From an uncultured Saprospiraceae bacterium (GTDB lineage: Bacteria > Bacteroidota > Bacteroidia > Chitinophagales > Saprospiraceae): a stretch of DNA of 59,998 nt. The stretch covers positions 1-59,998 of the forward strand of contig CAJQQY010000315.1 in NCBI GenBank assembly GCA_905480595.1, in the 5' to 3' direction. The translations under genes and the position numbers were made by a program. Each line of letters starts with the position of its first letter. Position 1 is the first letter of the stretch. A model generated the notes under the pieces. The model was not told where the DNA came from, made no database searches, and worked only from the letters and a program-made list of their open reading frames with translations. Positions 18,901 through 27,932 of the stretch are shown here, in pieces.

Positions 18901-21900
18901 CGAGTGCTCCTACTCAATTATCATGTACATCTACAGTAGTTTCGTTAGATGGAAATGGCTCAAGTTCTGGGGGGGATTTTACTTACGAATGGACGACTTC
19001 GAATGGCAATATTGTTTCTGGAGAGAACTCCCTTTCTCCAGAAGTCAATTTAGCTGGAACCTATCAAATATTGGTCACCAATACTATAAATGGATGTACA
19101 GAAATAGCTTCTGTGGATGTTGTGGTTGATGGAGATTTACCAAATGCAGATGCAGGAGTAGCTGATGATTTGACTTGTGAGACCAATGAAATCACATTAA
19201 ATGGAACTGCTTCAACCGGTAGTAATTTTACTTACCTGTGGACGACAGGCGATGGAAATATTGTTTCAGGTGATGATGGATTAAATCCAATTGTGAATGC
19301 AACAGGAACCTACCAATTATTAGTATCAGATCTTGATAATGGATGTACCGCAACTTCTACTGTTTTAGTAGATGAAGATTTGGAGTCACCAGATATTTCG
19401 GCAGATGATCCATCTACTTTGACATGTATTATTTCTTCTATTGATTTAAATGCTACAAATAATGTAACAGGTAGTAATTTTACATACTTATGGACAACAA
19501 ACGATGGGAATATTGTTTCTGGTGAAAATGGTTTAACTCCGACCGTGAATTCTGCTGGAAATTATGTTTTAGAAGTTACCAATACAATTAATGGATGTAC
19601 TTCAGCAATCTCTGTTGATGTGCCAATTGATAATCAAGAACCAACTGCAGATGCAGGTGCACCAATGGAAGTGACCTGCGCTGAAACTGAAGTAGCGTTA
19701 GATGGAGGTGGATCTGATACTGGAGCTAATTTTACTTATGAATGGACGACTTCAGATGGGAATATTATTTCTGGAGGAGATAGTTTAAGTCCAATTGTTG
19801 GAGCAACTGGAACCTACCAATTGGAAGTAACTAATACCTTAAATGGATGTACTTCAGTTGCAGATGTCTTTGTTGATGAAGATATAGAAGATCCAATTGC
19901 AGTTGCTGGTCTTCCTCAGACATTAAGTTGTGCTTCAACTTCTGCTCAATTGAATGGAAATGGAAGTAGTTTTGGCTCGAATTTCATTTATGAGTGGACA
20001 ACTTCAGATGGAAATATTGTTTCGGGTGAAAATACACTTACTCCTGAAATTAATTCTCCTGGAGAATATCAAATTCAAGTAACTAACACAGATAATGGAT
20101 GTGTTGCAACTGAAGTTGTAACAGTATCTCAAGATAGCAATGCGCCAATTGCAGAAGCAGGTTTAGATGACCTTTTAAATTGTAATATTACAAGTCTGAT
20201 TTTGGACGGAGGTGGATCTTCTCAAGGTTTAGAATTTACCTATGAATGGACAACTTCAAATGGAAATATTGTCTCAGGAGGAACTACTTTAAATCCTGAA
20301 ATCAATGCTCCAGGAGATTACCAATTAGTTGTTTCAAATGTAGTCAATGGATGTTCTACTATTTCTTCATTAGTGATAGATATTGATGATACACCACCAA
20401 CTTCAGAAGCAGGTCTTTCACAATTTTTAAGTTGTACAAATAGTACACTTACGTTGGATGGAACTGGTTCGAGTACGGGGACAGATTATACTTATGAATG
20501 GGTAACCGCAAATGGAAATATAGTTTCAGGTGAAAATTCACTTGCTCCAGAAGTTAATGCTACGGGAACTTATGAGTTAATAGTAACTTCTTTAACTAAT
20601 GGATGTACATTCTCAGATGAGGTTGAAATTACTCAAGATAGTAGTTTGCCAGTAGCTGATGCAGGGCTAGGTTTTGAAATAACTTGTCAAGTTTTTGATG
20701 GTAGTCTAGACGGTTCAGCTTCTACAATTAATAATGATATTGCGTTTGAATGGACTACCGCAGATGGGAACATTGTTTCAGGAGCAAATTCATTGACACC
20801 TTTCGTTGATGCACCTGGTGTTTATCAATTGACATTGACAAATATTACAAATGGGTGTACCGCAATTTCGTCAGCGACAGTTATTGAAAACAATGATTCA
20901 CCAGACGTTGAAGCAGGAGCAACGATGGAGTTAAATTGTAATAATGAAAATCTTTCAATTATTGGTTCAACTTCTGATGTGAGTAGTGATTTTATTTATG
21001 AATGGACAACTGCAGATGGGAATATTATTTCTGGAAATAATGATCTCACAATTGATGTAGATAGTGCAGGAACTTATCAATTAATGATAACTAATACTGC
21101 AACCGGTTGTGTCTCTACAGATGAAGTAATTATTACATCTAATTTTACAGTTCCAACAGCAGATGCTGGCACAACTGACGAATTAAATTGTACTCAAACA
21201 GTTACGACTTTAGCTGGAAATGGAAGTAGTCTTGGTGTGAATTATATTTATCAATGGACGACTTCAAACGGAAACATTGTTACAGGTGATAATACATTAA
21301 ATCCTGAAATAAATATGCCAGGGGATTATCAGATTTTAGTAACAGATTTGGTGAATGGATGTACTGCAATTGAAAGTGTATTTATCTCTCAAGATATCAC
21401 TCCTCCAAGTGCTGATGCAGGTGTTGCAAATGATTTGACTTGTACCAATGAATCATTTGAGTTAGATGGAAGTAATTCGAGTACAGGAACTGATTTTGAA
21501 TATCTCTGGACAACAGCAGATGGGAATATTGTGATGGGGAATAATACTCTCAATCCGATGATTGATGAACCTGGAACTTATGAAATTCAAGTTACAAATA
21601 CTACAAATAATTGTGTTTCATCTGCTGAAATTATAGTCGATCAAAACATCGATACTCCAATCGCAGATGCTGGACTTCAAGCACAATTGACTTGTACAAT
21701 TATTGAAGCTCAACTAGATGGAACTAATTCAAGTACTGGCAATAATATAACCTACCAATGGATGACTTCTAATGGAAGTATAGTTGGTGATGATGATACT
21801 CCAACTCCAACTATTGGAGGAACTGGAACTTACGAATTGATTGTCACCAATACAATATCAGGATGTACTTCAAACTCATTTGTTGAAGTAATTGAAGATA

Positions 21901-23699
21901 TAAATGCTCCAAGTGCAGCGGCTATTCCAATGGGCGTTTTAACTTGTGATGAAAACACAGTTTCCATAAGTGGAAATGGTTCGTCAACTGGATCAAATTT
22001 CACGTACGAATGGTCCACCATAAATGGAAATATCGTTTCTGGCGAAACTACTATTTCACCTATAGTTAATCAAATAGGAGAGTATACATTATTGGTTACA
22101 AATACAGATAATGGATGTATTAATGAAACAACCATAACCGTTGGAGAAGATATATCACCTCCAGTAGCTGCAATTGATCAAACAGGTAATACCAGTTTAG
22201 ATTGTGATATTTCAAGTATCATTTTAGATGGCTCAGGTTCTCAGCCAATTGGGAATGTTTCTTATCTATGGACTACAGTAGATGGAAATATTCTTACGGG
22301 GGCGAATACTGCTAATCCAGAAGTAGATGATGATGGAGAATACATTTTAACTGTGACTAATTTAACGAACGGATGTACGGAAACTCAATCTATTTTTATA
22401 GATCAAGATCTTTCAGTTCCGCAAGTTAATATTGCAGATCCTTTGATTTTGACATGTGATTTGACTGAAACAATTTTAGATGCTGATAATTCATCTCAAG
22501 GAAACTATTCTTACCAATGGACAACAACCAATGGAAGTATCGTCTCAGGTGCAAATACTTTGACGCCATTAATAAATCAAATAGGAACATATCAATTAGT
22601 CATAACTGATTTAGGAAGTAACTGTACGAATCAAGCTTCGATTAGCGTTTTGGAAGACACAACTCCTCCGATTGCAGAAGCTGGTGTTGCTGATAATTTG
22701 GATTGTCAAACTACTACTGTTTCATTAAATGGTTCAGGTTCTTCATCAGGACCGAATTTCATTTACGAATGGAATACAAGTAATGGTAGTATTATTGGAA
22801 ATACAAATGCCATTTCTACAGAAGTTGATCTTGCCGGAAGTTATAATTTGGAAGTTACTAATATTCAAAATGGATGTACAGCTACAGATTTTGTTATAGT
22901 TGAAGAAGATACGAATACTCCAAGTGAAATTATTTATACCATTGATCAACCTGAATGTCGTGGCGATCAAGGAAGTATTATAATTGAAACGGTAGATGGA
23001 GGAACCGCTCCTTATGTTTATTCAATTGATGGGGTCAATTATTATAGTGGTCACATTTTTACTATTGAAGCAGGAGATTACACACTTTATGCTCAAGATG
23101 CACAAGGATGTGAAATTCAAATTAATTTTGAAATTCCGGAATTACCTCCAGTTGAGATCCTTTTGGAAGAAGAAGCGACAATTGATTTAGGAGAGAATTA
23201 CCAAATTGAAGCATTTACTAATATACCTACAAGTGATATAGCTAGTATTACTTGGTACCCAGCTAGTAATTTGTCTTGTGATAATTGCTTGAATCCAATG
23301 GTGGAGCAATTATTTGATAATGCAACCTATACGTTGACGATTGTTAATAGTAATGGTTGTAAAGTCAGCGCTAAAATTAATATCAATGTAGATAAAGCAC
23401 GAGCTATTTATATTCCAAATGTATTTACTCCGAATGGTGATGGCGAGAATGATGTTTTTATGATTTATGCAGGAGACCTAAGTCAGATCAAGCAAGTAAA
23501 TACTTTCATGATTTATGATCGATGGGGAGAAACCATTTTCAAAGCTGCTGATTTTGGACCAATGGATCCTCAATATGGTTGGGATGGAACATTTAAAGGA
23601 GAAGCAATGAATCCTCAAGTGTTAGTTTATTGGGCAGAAATTGAATTTATTGATGGTTTGAAAGTATTGTATAAAGGAGATGTTGCCTTGAGAAAATAA
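15936..23699 (+). CDS. Giant tandem-repeat adhesin-like protein with T9SS type B (gliding-associated) C-terminus
   Basis: 2587 residues. A signal peptide is at 1-~23. A choice-of-anchor-L domain covers about 155-385 (LGASVGIGAF, FVFGSEEYCEFVN, VFGFFISGPG, HIKLVIGDGGDAIYDSAVF), then a Calx-beta-like segment about 395-490 and Ig/SprB-type repeats about 500-815 (VSCWGFNDGWIDV, GPYVYSW, PPGDYAVTVYDDNGC). Residues 818-2328 are 18 tandem domains of about 84 residues, each with an L-x-C near its start, an 'EWTTSDGNIVSG' core and a 'TYQLxVTNTxNGC' end. The two Cys per repeat probably form a disulfide. One more SprB-like unit follows, then the CHU_C/type B T9SS domain (about 2491-2587; IPNVFTPNGDGENDVF ... 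YDRWGETIF ... WDGTFKG). Known: such proteins are surface adhesins, some used in gliding. Inferred: a filamentous cell-surface adhesin. Confidence 0.92.
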   Translation: MKRFLLPVTTILILFISMAFTSAPDSKSDFINCTADDVVLNLSQPVERIKFVLPEGGINNVVLCDLEVGKTYDLYLVDVTSACSIPPEFEGNAVGSETNLQITATTTCHDLNIFNPCNFKKPVMLSVFEQGADGSTISTGAEMVPITTNGNYTATELIEDVFIGGGCFDVTNVTTLGASVGIGAFANGLTSVGFDEGVVISSGNIGTVSGPNNSGSAGSGTGGGSDPDLQLLNSQSIFDATGIEFDFSPTLSTIDFRFVFGSEEYCEFVNSNVNDVFGFFISGPGITGPFSNNGANLALVPMTTTPISIDDVNNNVNSAYFVPNSTGCGGITNTADIQFDGYTTVLTATANVIPCETYHIKLVIGDGGDAIYDSAVFLEAGSFNAGGQATVSALNASTGSTLVYEDCGDALITFTRQTGDIDIPLVITYTIDPASTATNGVDYTGLPTSVTIPAGQTEVTIPLTIFSDGIIEGIETIIIDMDNSCSCVNSTAEIQIQDVPPLIVDPMIDQVLCGSETVTLTAGISGGVEPFTYTWSNGGTTATISEFVSATTTFSVTVMDACGNSVQDDVIIEVGETPTAFLSGIGDVCPPNNPVATLQIDFTGTGPWDVFYSIDGVPQAPLLGITDNPFFFPVSEIGTYTITQLMVNGCPGPGSGIGVVSETVIAPLALGFDVSCWGFNDGWIDVFPIGGQGPYVYSWNSPYANGSSPNNLPPGDYAVTVYDDNGCEGITNVVIEEPDPIILDAVGSSVDCSNPNGGSIDLTINGGTFPFSTIWSNGTNSEDPTGLPAGTYTVTVTDLGGCFVTTTAIVEDNIDPPTAVANAPDPLSCINTQVSINGDGSSTGSEFTYLWTTSDGIIISGEESLTPMVGASGTYQILVTNTTNGCTAIETVAVNNTADLPVANAGTTQTLDCNILEVTLDGNGSEVGTNITYLWTTGDGNIVSGSNGLNPIVDGDGTYQILVTNTDNGCTAISIVVVNLDNQAPIAVASAPTQLSCTSTVVSLDGNGSSSGGDFTYEWTTSNGNIVSGENSLSPEVNLAGTYQILVTNTINGCTEIASVDVVVDGDLPNADAGVADDLTCETNEITLNGTASTGSNFTYLWTTGDGNIVSGDDGLNPIVNATGTYQLLVSDLDNGCTATSTVLVDEDLESPDISADDPSTLTCIISSIDLNATNNVTGSNFTYLWTTNDGNIVSGENGLTPTVNSAGNYVLEVTNTINGCTSAISVDVPIDNQEPTADAGAPMEVTCAETEVALDGGGSDTGANFTYEWTTSDGNIISGGDSLSPIVGATGTYQLEVTNTLNGCTSVADVFVDEDIEDPIAVAGLPQTLSCASTSAQLNGNGSSFGSNFIYEWTTSDGNIVSGENTLTPEINSPGEYQIQVTNTDNGCVATEVVTVSQDSNAPIAEAGLDDLLNCNITSLILDGGGSSQGLEFTYEWTTSNGNIVSGGTTLNPEINAPGDYQLVVSNVVNGCSTISSLVIDIDDTPPTSEAGLSQFLSCTNSTLTLDGTGSSTGTDYTYEWVTANGNIVSGENSLAPEVNATGTYELIVTSLTNGCTFSDEVEITQDSSLPVADAGLGFEITCQVFDGSLDGSASTINNDIAFEWTTADGNIVSGANSLTPFVDAPGVYQLTLTNITNGCTAISSATVIENNDSPDVEAGATMELNCNNENLSIIGSTSDVSSDFIYEWTTADGNIISGNNDLTIDVDSAGTYQLMITNTATGCVSTDEVIITSNFTVPTADAGTTDELNCTQTVTTLAGNGSSLGVNYIYQWTTSNGNIVTGDNTLNPEINMPGDYQILVTDLVNGCTAIESVFISQDITPPSADAGVANDLTCTNESFELDGSNSSTGTDFEYLWTTADGNIVMGNNTLNPMIDEPGTYEIQVTNTTNNCVSSAEIIVDQNIDTPIADAGLQAQLTCTIIEAQLDGTNSSTGNNITYQWMTSNGSIVGDDDTPTPTIGGTGTYELIVTNTISGCTSNSFVEVIEDINAPSAAAIPMGVLTCDENTVSISGNGSSTGSNFTYEWSTINGNIVSGETTISPIVNQIGEYTLLVTNTDNGCINETTITVGEDISPPVAAIDQTGNTSLDCDISSIILDGSGSQPIGNVSYLWTTVDGNILTGANTANPEVDDDGEYILTVTNLTNGCTETQSIFIDQDLSVPQVNIADPLILTCDLTETILDADNSSQGNYSYQWTTTNGSIVSGANTLTPLINQIGTYQLVITDLGSNCTNQASISVLEDTTPPIAEAGVADNLDCQTTTVSLNGSGSSSGPNFIYEWNTSNGSIIGNTNAISTEVDLAGSYNLEVTNIQNGCTATDFVIVEEDTNTPSEIIYTIDQPECRGDQGSIIIETVDGGTAPYVYSIDGVNYYSGHIFTIEAGDYTLYAQDAQGCEIQINFEIPELPPVEILLEEEATIDLGENYQIEAFTNIPTSDIASITWYPASNLSCDNCLNPMVEQLFDNATYTLTIVNSNGCKVSAKININVDKARAIYIPNVFTPNGDGENDVFMIYAGDLSQIKQVNTFMIYDRWGETIFKAADFGPMDPQYGWDGTFKGEAMNPQVLVYWAEIEFIDGLKVLYKGDVALRK
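18387..22922 (+). repeat. 18 tandem 252-bp coding repeats
   Basis: The 4536-bp block is 18 x 252 bp on average (unit lengths 83-86 codons). The protein pattern is strongly conserved but the DNA units are clearly diverged, so the array is old rather than freshly expanded. Conserved per unit: L-x-C near the N-end, Y-x-W-T-T, DGNIVSG, GTYQ, NGC. Confidence 0.9.
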
Positions 23700-23727
23700 T
23701 AACCATAATTAATCTTCATTTTTTAAT

Positions 23728-23776
23728 GAAAAACGGGCTTATTTCTATTTGAAGTAAGCCCGTTTTTCTTTTTTAG
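23728..23776 (+). terminator. Terminator of the giant repeat protein gene
   Basis: Arms GAAAAACGGGCTTA (23728-23741) and TAAGCCCGTTTTTC (23755-23768) pair perfectly over 14 bases with a 13-nt loop, followed by a T run. Confidence 0.9.
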
Positions 23777-23963
23777 GTATGAAAAAAGAGAATTCATAAA
23801 TAAGTTTGAAAAAAACACAAGTATTTTGAAACTAATAGGTAGTTAAAAACGATAAAAAAGTGAGCATTTTTAAAGCATTTTGGGCAGATTTCATTTTTCA
23901 AAGGTCTAAATCAAATTTTTTTCAAAAAAAAAGTAAAAAAAGACTCAAAAAAAGTATTTTTCA
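23777..23963. other. A-rich intergenic region before the tRNA promoter
   Basis: No ORF. Strongly A-tracted DNA (several runs of 5-9 A) leads up to the tRNA-operon promoter and could act as an UP-like or bent-DNA element; that role is inference. Confidence 0.4.
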
Positions 23964-23994
23964 TTTGCCAATTTATTTAAAAAATGTATCTTTG
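23964..23994 (+). promoter_or_regulatory. Consensus Bacteroidota promoter for the tRNA-tuf operon
   Basis: TTTG (23964-23967), 19-base spacer, TATCTTTG (23987-23994): an exact match to the Bacteroidota housekeeping sigma consensus TTTG-N19-TAnnTTTG. The expected start is near 24001, about 80 bases upstream of tRNA-Thr. Confidence 0.85.
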
Positions 23995-24079
23995 CAATCG
24001 TTTTTAGAGAAACGTCCAGAAATATAGTTTTTTGGGATCTTTTTTGAAAAGACAAATTGTGAGAAATCATAATTTATAA

Positions 24080-24153
24080 GCCGATGTAGCTCAGTTGGCC
24101 AGAGCAGCTGATTTGTAATCAGCGGGTCGGCGGTTCGAATCCGTCCATCGGCT
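24080..24153 (+). tRNA. tRNA-Thr (anticodon TGT)
   Basis: Acceptor GCCGATG pairs with CATCGGC, the D-arm is TAGCTCAGTTGG-like, the anticodon stem GCTGA/TCAGC encloses loop TTTGTAA with anticodon TGT, and the T-loop is GTTCGAATCC. 74 nt, discriminator T, CCA not encoded. Confidence 0.95.
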
Positions 24154-24308
24154 CTTTTTAGTTCTAATTTGACATATTGTTTTTTGACTTTTTTGTGGTT
24201 TATTTAAAAATAAAGTTGACACTTTCAAAGGAAAGTTTGAGTTCAGTTTTTATCTAAGTACCAACTCCACGAAAAATGTTAAGAAAATCAAGAATAAAAT
24301 ATCATTCA

Positions 24309-24391
24309 GGGGGTGCGCCGGAGTTGGAGAGCCGGGACGGACTGTAAATCCGTTGCTTCTAGCTGAGTAGGTTCGATTACTACCACCCCCA
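24309..24391 (+). tRNA. tRNA-Tyr (anticodon GTA)
   Basis: Acceptor GGGGGTG pairs with CACCCCC and the discriminator is A. The anticodon loop CTGTAAA gives GTA. A long variable arm typical of bacterial tRNA-Tyr makes it 83 nt. CCA is not encoded. Confidence 0.94.
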
Positions 24392-24474
24392 CTTGATAAT
24401 TTAAATTAATGAAAATTATAATCAATAAAAATCTTATCTTCGAGCGATTTTTAACATTATAGGAATCATTATAA

Positions 24475-24547
24475 GCGGGAGTAGCTCAGTTGGTAGAGCG
24501 ACAGCCTTCCAAGCTGTAGGTCGCGGGTTCGAGCCTCGTCTCCCGCT
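24475..24547 (+). tRNA. tRNA-Gly (anticodon TCC)
   Basis: Acceptor GCGGGAG pairs with CTCCCGC. Anticodon stem ACAGC/GCTGT encloses loop CTTCCAA, anticodon TCC. 73 nt, discriminator T, no encoded CCA. Confidence 0.95.
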
Positions 24548-24660
24548 CATTTTTTTATTTTTGAAATAACCGTGGAGTGGTTTGAAATTCTATCCACCCT
24601 CACATTTGATGAAATAAAAATGAGCAATTAAATATCTTAATTACTTCTTTTTATTAAAAA

Positions 24661-24732
<72 letters not shown>

Positions 24733-24794
24733 CTGGACTAATTTTAAAAGAAATTTGTTAACCTTATTATTCATAAAATTAAAAACTTTTAACG

Positions 24795-25991
24795 ATGGCT
24801 AAGGAAACCTTTGAAAGAAATAAGCCTCACTTAAATATTGGCACCATTGGTCACGTTGACCACGGTAAAACTACTTTGACAGCTGCAATTACATATGTTT
24901 TGTCTGAGAAGGGTTTAGCGCAAAAACAAGATTACAGTAATATTGATGCAGCTCCTGAAGAGAAAGAGAGAGGTATCACTATTAATACTGCTCACGTTGA
25001 GTACGAAACTGAAAATCGTCATTACGCACACGTAGATTGTCCAGGTCACGCGGATTATGTGAAAAACATGGTAACGGGAGCGGCACAAATGGATGGTGCT
25101 ATTATCGTTGTTGCTGCTACAGATGGTCCTATGCCTCAGACTCGTGAGCACATTTTGTTGGCACGTCAGGTAGGTGTACCTGAGTTAGTTGTTTTTATGA
25201 ACAAAGTTGATTTAGTGGATGATGAGGAAATGTTAGAACTTGTAGAGATGGAAGTTCGTGAATTATTAAGTTCATATGAGTTTAATGGTGACGATACTCC
25301 TATCATTATGGGATCTGCATTGAAAGCTTTGGAAGGTGATGCTGATGCTCAAGCAAAGATTATGGAATTAATGGAAGCTTGCGATAGTTATATTCCAGAA
25401 CCAGTTCGTTTAACAGACAAACCTTTCTTGATGCCTATCGAGGATGTGTTTTCTATCACAGGTCGTGGAACTGTAGCTACAGGTCGTATCGAGCGTGGAG
25501 TGATTAATACTGGTGATGCTGTAGAAATTATTGGTATGATGGCAGATGATGCTAAACCATTAACTTCAGTTGTTACAGGAGTTGAAATGTTCCGAAAAAT
25601 ATTAACAAGAGGAGAAGCTGGTGATAATGCTGGTATCCTTTTGAGAGGTATTAATAAGGAAGACATTAAGCGTGGAATGGTAATTTGTGCACCAAAGTCA
25701 GTTAATCCACATAAGCATTTCAAAGCAGAGGTTTATGTATTATCAAAAGATGAAGGTGGACGTCACACTCCATTCTTTAATGGATACCGACCTCAATTTT
25801 ACTTCAGAACTACAGATGTAACTGGTGATGTGAATTTGGCAGAAGGTGTAGAAATGGTAATGCCTGGTGATAATGTGGCTTTAGAAGTGAAACTAATCAA
25901 CACTATTGCTATGGAGAAAGGTCTTCGATTTGCAATTCGTGAAGGTGGTCGAACAGTAGGTGCTGGTCAGGTTACTGAAATTATAGAGTAA
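24795..25991 (+). CDS. tuf: Translation elongation factor Tu
   Basis: 398 residues, full length. It carries aminoacyl-tRNA to the ribosome as a GTP complex. G1 is GHVDHGKT (19-26), the switch II region is DCPGHAD, NKVD is present at about 136-139, and an SALK motif is at about 176. Domains 2 and 3 follow, with [13 protein letters not shown] and the C-terminal [13 protein letters not shown]. The start ATG lies 62 bases after tRNA-Thr and the gene belongs to the tRNA operon. No odd residues in the nucleotide site were seen. Confidence 0.98.
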   Translation: MAKETFERNKPHLNIGTIGHVDHGKTTLTAAITYVLSEKGLAQKQDYSNIDAAPEEKERGITINTAHVEYETENRHYAHVDCPGHADYVKNMVTGAAQMDGAIIVVAATDGPMPQTREHILLARQVGVPELVVFMNKVDLVDDEEMLELVEMEVRELLSSYEFNGDDTPIIMGSALKALEGDADAQAKIMELMEACDSYIPEPVRLTDKPFLMPIEDVFSITGRGTVATGRIERGVINTGDAVEIIGMMADDAKPLTSVVTGVEMFRKILTRGEAGDNAGILLRGINKEDIKRGMVICAPKSVNPHKHFKAEVYVLSKDEGGRHTPFFNGYRPQFYFRTTDVTGDVNLAEGVEMVMPGDNVALEVKLINTIAMEKGLRFAIREGGRTVGAGQVTEIIE

Positions 25992-26030
25992 GACGTATTT
26001 GATTTCTAATCAAATCGTTTCTAATAAACG

Positions 26031-26069
26031 TGCAAAATTAAGTATTCGAAAGGGTACTTAATTTTTGCA
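26031..26069 (+). terminator. Hairpin between tuf and tRNA-Trp
   Basis: Arms TGCAAAATTAAGTA (26031-26044) and TACTTAATTTTTGCA (26055-26069) pair fully with one bulged base and a 10-nt loop. The right arm contains T5 but the tRNA begins 3 bases later, so it is either a weak terminator or a processing signal that frees the tRNA 5' end. Confidence 0.5.
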
Positions 26070-26071
26070 TA

Positions 26072-26146
26072 CACGGGTATAGCTCAGCTGGTAGAGTGGC
26101 GGATTCCAAATCCGTAGGTCGTGGGTTCGATCCCTACTGCCCGTGC
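26072..26146 (+). tRNA. tRNA-Trp (anticodon CCA)
   Basis: Acceptor CACGGGT pairs with GCCCGTG (one T:G wobble). Anticodon stem GCGGA/TCCGT encloses loop TTCCAAA, anticodon CCA. T-arm GTGGGTTCGATCCCTAC. It lies between tuf and secE as in many Bacteroidota. CCA is not encoded. Confidence 0.93.
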
Positions 26147-26161
26147 AAAATTTTTAAAATA

Positions 26162-26362
26162 ATGGATAGAATTCAACTTTATTTAAAAGAAAGCTATAAC
26201 GAGTTGGTGAATAAAGTAACATGGCCAACATGGTCTAAATTGTTACAAGATTCTCGTTTAGTATTAGTTGCTTCTTTGATTTTGTCATTTATCATTTTTT
26301 TGATGGATATGGCTGCTCAAGGAATTTTGGGATTAATTTACCCGGAGTCAGGAATCAATTAA
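26162..26362 (+). CDS. secE: Preprotein translocase subunit SecE
   Basis: 66 residues, the short single-helix form of SecE found outside gammaproteobacteria. An amphipathic start (YLKESYNELVNKVTWPTW) holds the conserved KVxWPxW motif, followed by one transmembrane helix (about 36-58). SecE is an essential part of the SecYEG channel. ATG 26162 is chosen because a longer in-frame reading would start inside tRNA-Trp. It is followed by nusG, the usual pairing. Confidence 0.95.
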   Translation: MDRIQLYLKESYNELVNKVTWPTWSKLLQDSRLVLVASLILSFIIFLMDMAAQGILGLIYPESGIN

Positions 26363-26421
26363 TATTTGAAAACTCAATCTAAGTTGTTGATTATCAAAAG
26401 CTTAGTGTAAAAATTACCCTC

Positions 26422-27303
26422 ATGTCAGAAGATCACAATTTGCCAAAAGAAGAGAATACTAACTCTCCTGAGGAAAATTTAAATCCAGAAAAACAAGTTT
26501 CCCAAGAAACTTCAGATTTATCAGATGAGGTAAATGCTGATGCTGGTGACGTGGTTGAAGAGTCCGATGAAACAAGCGAAAACAATGACTCTTCAGAAGA
26601 TGTTTTTGGTAATGATGATGAGGGGGAAGATGTTTTTGGTGATGGTGCTGAAGAGACGAGCGAAGAAACAGAAACTGCTGGAGAATCAGTTGAAGTAATT
26701 GCTCCAACCGAACAACCTGTGGTTGCAGAAGCTCCAACTCCTGTAAAAAAGAAAGTTGAAGATTCAAGAAGATGGTATTCTTTACGAGTGATTAGTGGAA
26801 AAGAGAGAAAGATAAAGGAAAGAATTGAGTTAGAAATTAGCCGAAGTAAATGGGGCGATTTTGTTACTCAAATCCTTGTCCCATCTGAGAAGGTATATAA
26901 AATTAGAAATGGTAAAAAGGTAATCTTAGAAAGAAATATTTTACCTGGATACATTTTAGTAGAAGCTGATCCTGCAAGATTCACAGGAGAAATGGTTCAA
27001 GCAATTGCAAATGTTCCTAACGTTATTCATTTCTTAGGGAAAAATAATCCAATTCCAATGCAAGCTTCTGAAGCTAATCGAATGTTAGGAAAGGTGGATG
27101 AATCACAATCATTAAGCGAGGCAATGGTCGAGCCATTTATAGTTGGAGAAACTGTCAAGATTATTGATGGACCTTTCAACGAGTTTGTCGGAGACATTCA
27201 AGAAGTTAATGAGGAGAAAAAGAAATTGAAAGTTATAGTAAAGATATTTGGTCGAGGAACAGAAGTAGAATTGAACTTTATGCAAGTTGAAAAACAGCAA
27301 TAA
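26422..27303 (+). CDS. nusG: Transcription termination/antitermination factor NusG with acidic N-terminal extension
   Basis: 293 residues, against about 180 for ordinary NusG. Residues 1-113 are a low-complexity acidic tail rich in Glu/Asp/Ser/Thr with a repeated EDVFG motif. The NGN domain starts at about 115 (RRWYSLRVISGKERKIKERI) and includes RNILPGYILVE and a FLGK motif; the KOW domain is about 236-290 (GETVKIIDGPFNEFVGDI). There is no Met between residue 1 and the NGN domain, so the tail is probably translated. NusG binds RNA polymerase and couples it to Rho or the ribosome. The tail's role is unknown. Genes secE-nusG-rplK form one block. Confidence 0.96.
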   Translation: MSEDHNLPKEENTNSPEENLNPEKQVSQETSDLSDEVNADAGDVVEESDETSENNDSSEDVFGNDDEGEDVFGDGAEETSEETETAGESVEVIAPTEQPVVAEAPTPVKKKVEDSRRWYSLRVISGKERKIKERIELEISRSKWGDFVTQILVPSEKVYKIRNGKKVILERNILPGYILVEADPARFTGEMVQAIANVPNVIHFLGKNNPIPMQASEANRMLGKVDESQSLSEAMVEPFIVGETVKIIDGPFNEFVGDIQEVNEEKKKLKVIVKIFGRGTEVELNFMQVEKQQ

Positions 27304-27391
27304 CTGAGAATGGTTAAAAATAAATAATGCTTCCTACATTTAATTTTTAACCTTCCAACATTTAAATAGATTTTAAAAATACATACCAATA

Positions 27392-27835
27392 ATGGCTAAA
27401 GAAATAGGTGGTTTCATCAAACTTCAAGTAAAAGGTGGCGCTGCAAATCCATCACCTCCGGTAGGACCTGCATTAGGTGCGAAGGGTGTGAATATCATGG
27501 AATTTTGTAAGCGATTCAATGCCAAAACAGAAGATCAAAGAGGTAAAGTTTTACCGGTAGTGATTACTGTTTATACTGATAAATCTTTCGATTTTATCAT
27601 CAAAACTCCACCAGCTGCTGTTCAGTTGTTGGAAGCTGCAAAACTTAAAAAAGGATCTCCTGAATCTAACCGTCAAAAAGTAGGATCAGTTACTTGGGAT
27701 CAAATTCGAGCAATTGCTGAACAAAAGGCACCAGATTTAAACTCATTCAAAGTAGAATCAGGAATGAAGATGGTTGCAGGTACAGCAAGAAGTATGGGAT
27801 TACTTGTTAAAGGAACTCCACCTTGGGAGGCTTAA
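27392..27835 (+). CDS. rplK: 50S ribosomal protein L11
   Basis: 147 residues, normal length. The N-terminal [20 protein letters not shown] with conserved PPVGPALG and the C-terminal RNA-binding part ending RSMGLLVKG are diagnostic. It forms the GTPase-associated centre with 23S rRNA and L10/L7/L12. Located between nusG and rplA as in most bacteria. Confidence 0.97.
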   Translation: MAKEIGGFIKLQVKGGAANPSPPVGPALGAKGVNIMEFCKRFNAKTEDQRGKVLPVVITVYTDKSFDFIIKTPPAAVQLLEAAKLKKGSPESNRQKVGSVTWDQIRAIAEQKAPDLNSFKVESGMKMVAGTARSMGLLVKGTPPWEA

Positions 27836-27932
27836 GCAGGAATCTTTCAGTAGGAATTTAGAATATATTTTATATAACAAAGGGAGTTTAGCTAAAAAAT
27901 AGCTTAAACGTTCGAACCTTAAAATTTTGACC

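Noticed and set aside
18387-22922. CRISPR array or phage tail repeats
   Set aside because: The 252-bp units are coding, in one frame, diverged at DNA level and carry a surface-protein domain; no spacers and no cas genes.
26096-26161. Longer SecE start inside tRNA-Trp
   Set aside because: The first 22 codons lie within the tRNA gene and its 3' flank; ATG 26162 gives the normal SecE N-terminus.
26459-26767. Minus-strand Leu/Gln/His-rich ORF opposite nusG
   Set aside because: Antisense shadow of the acidic NusG tail codons.
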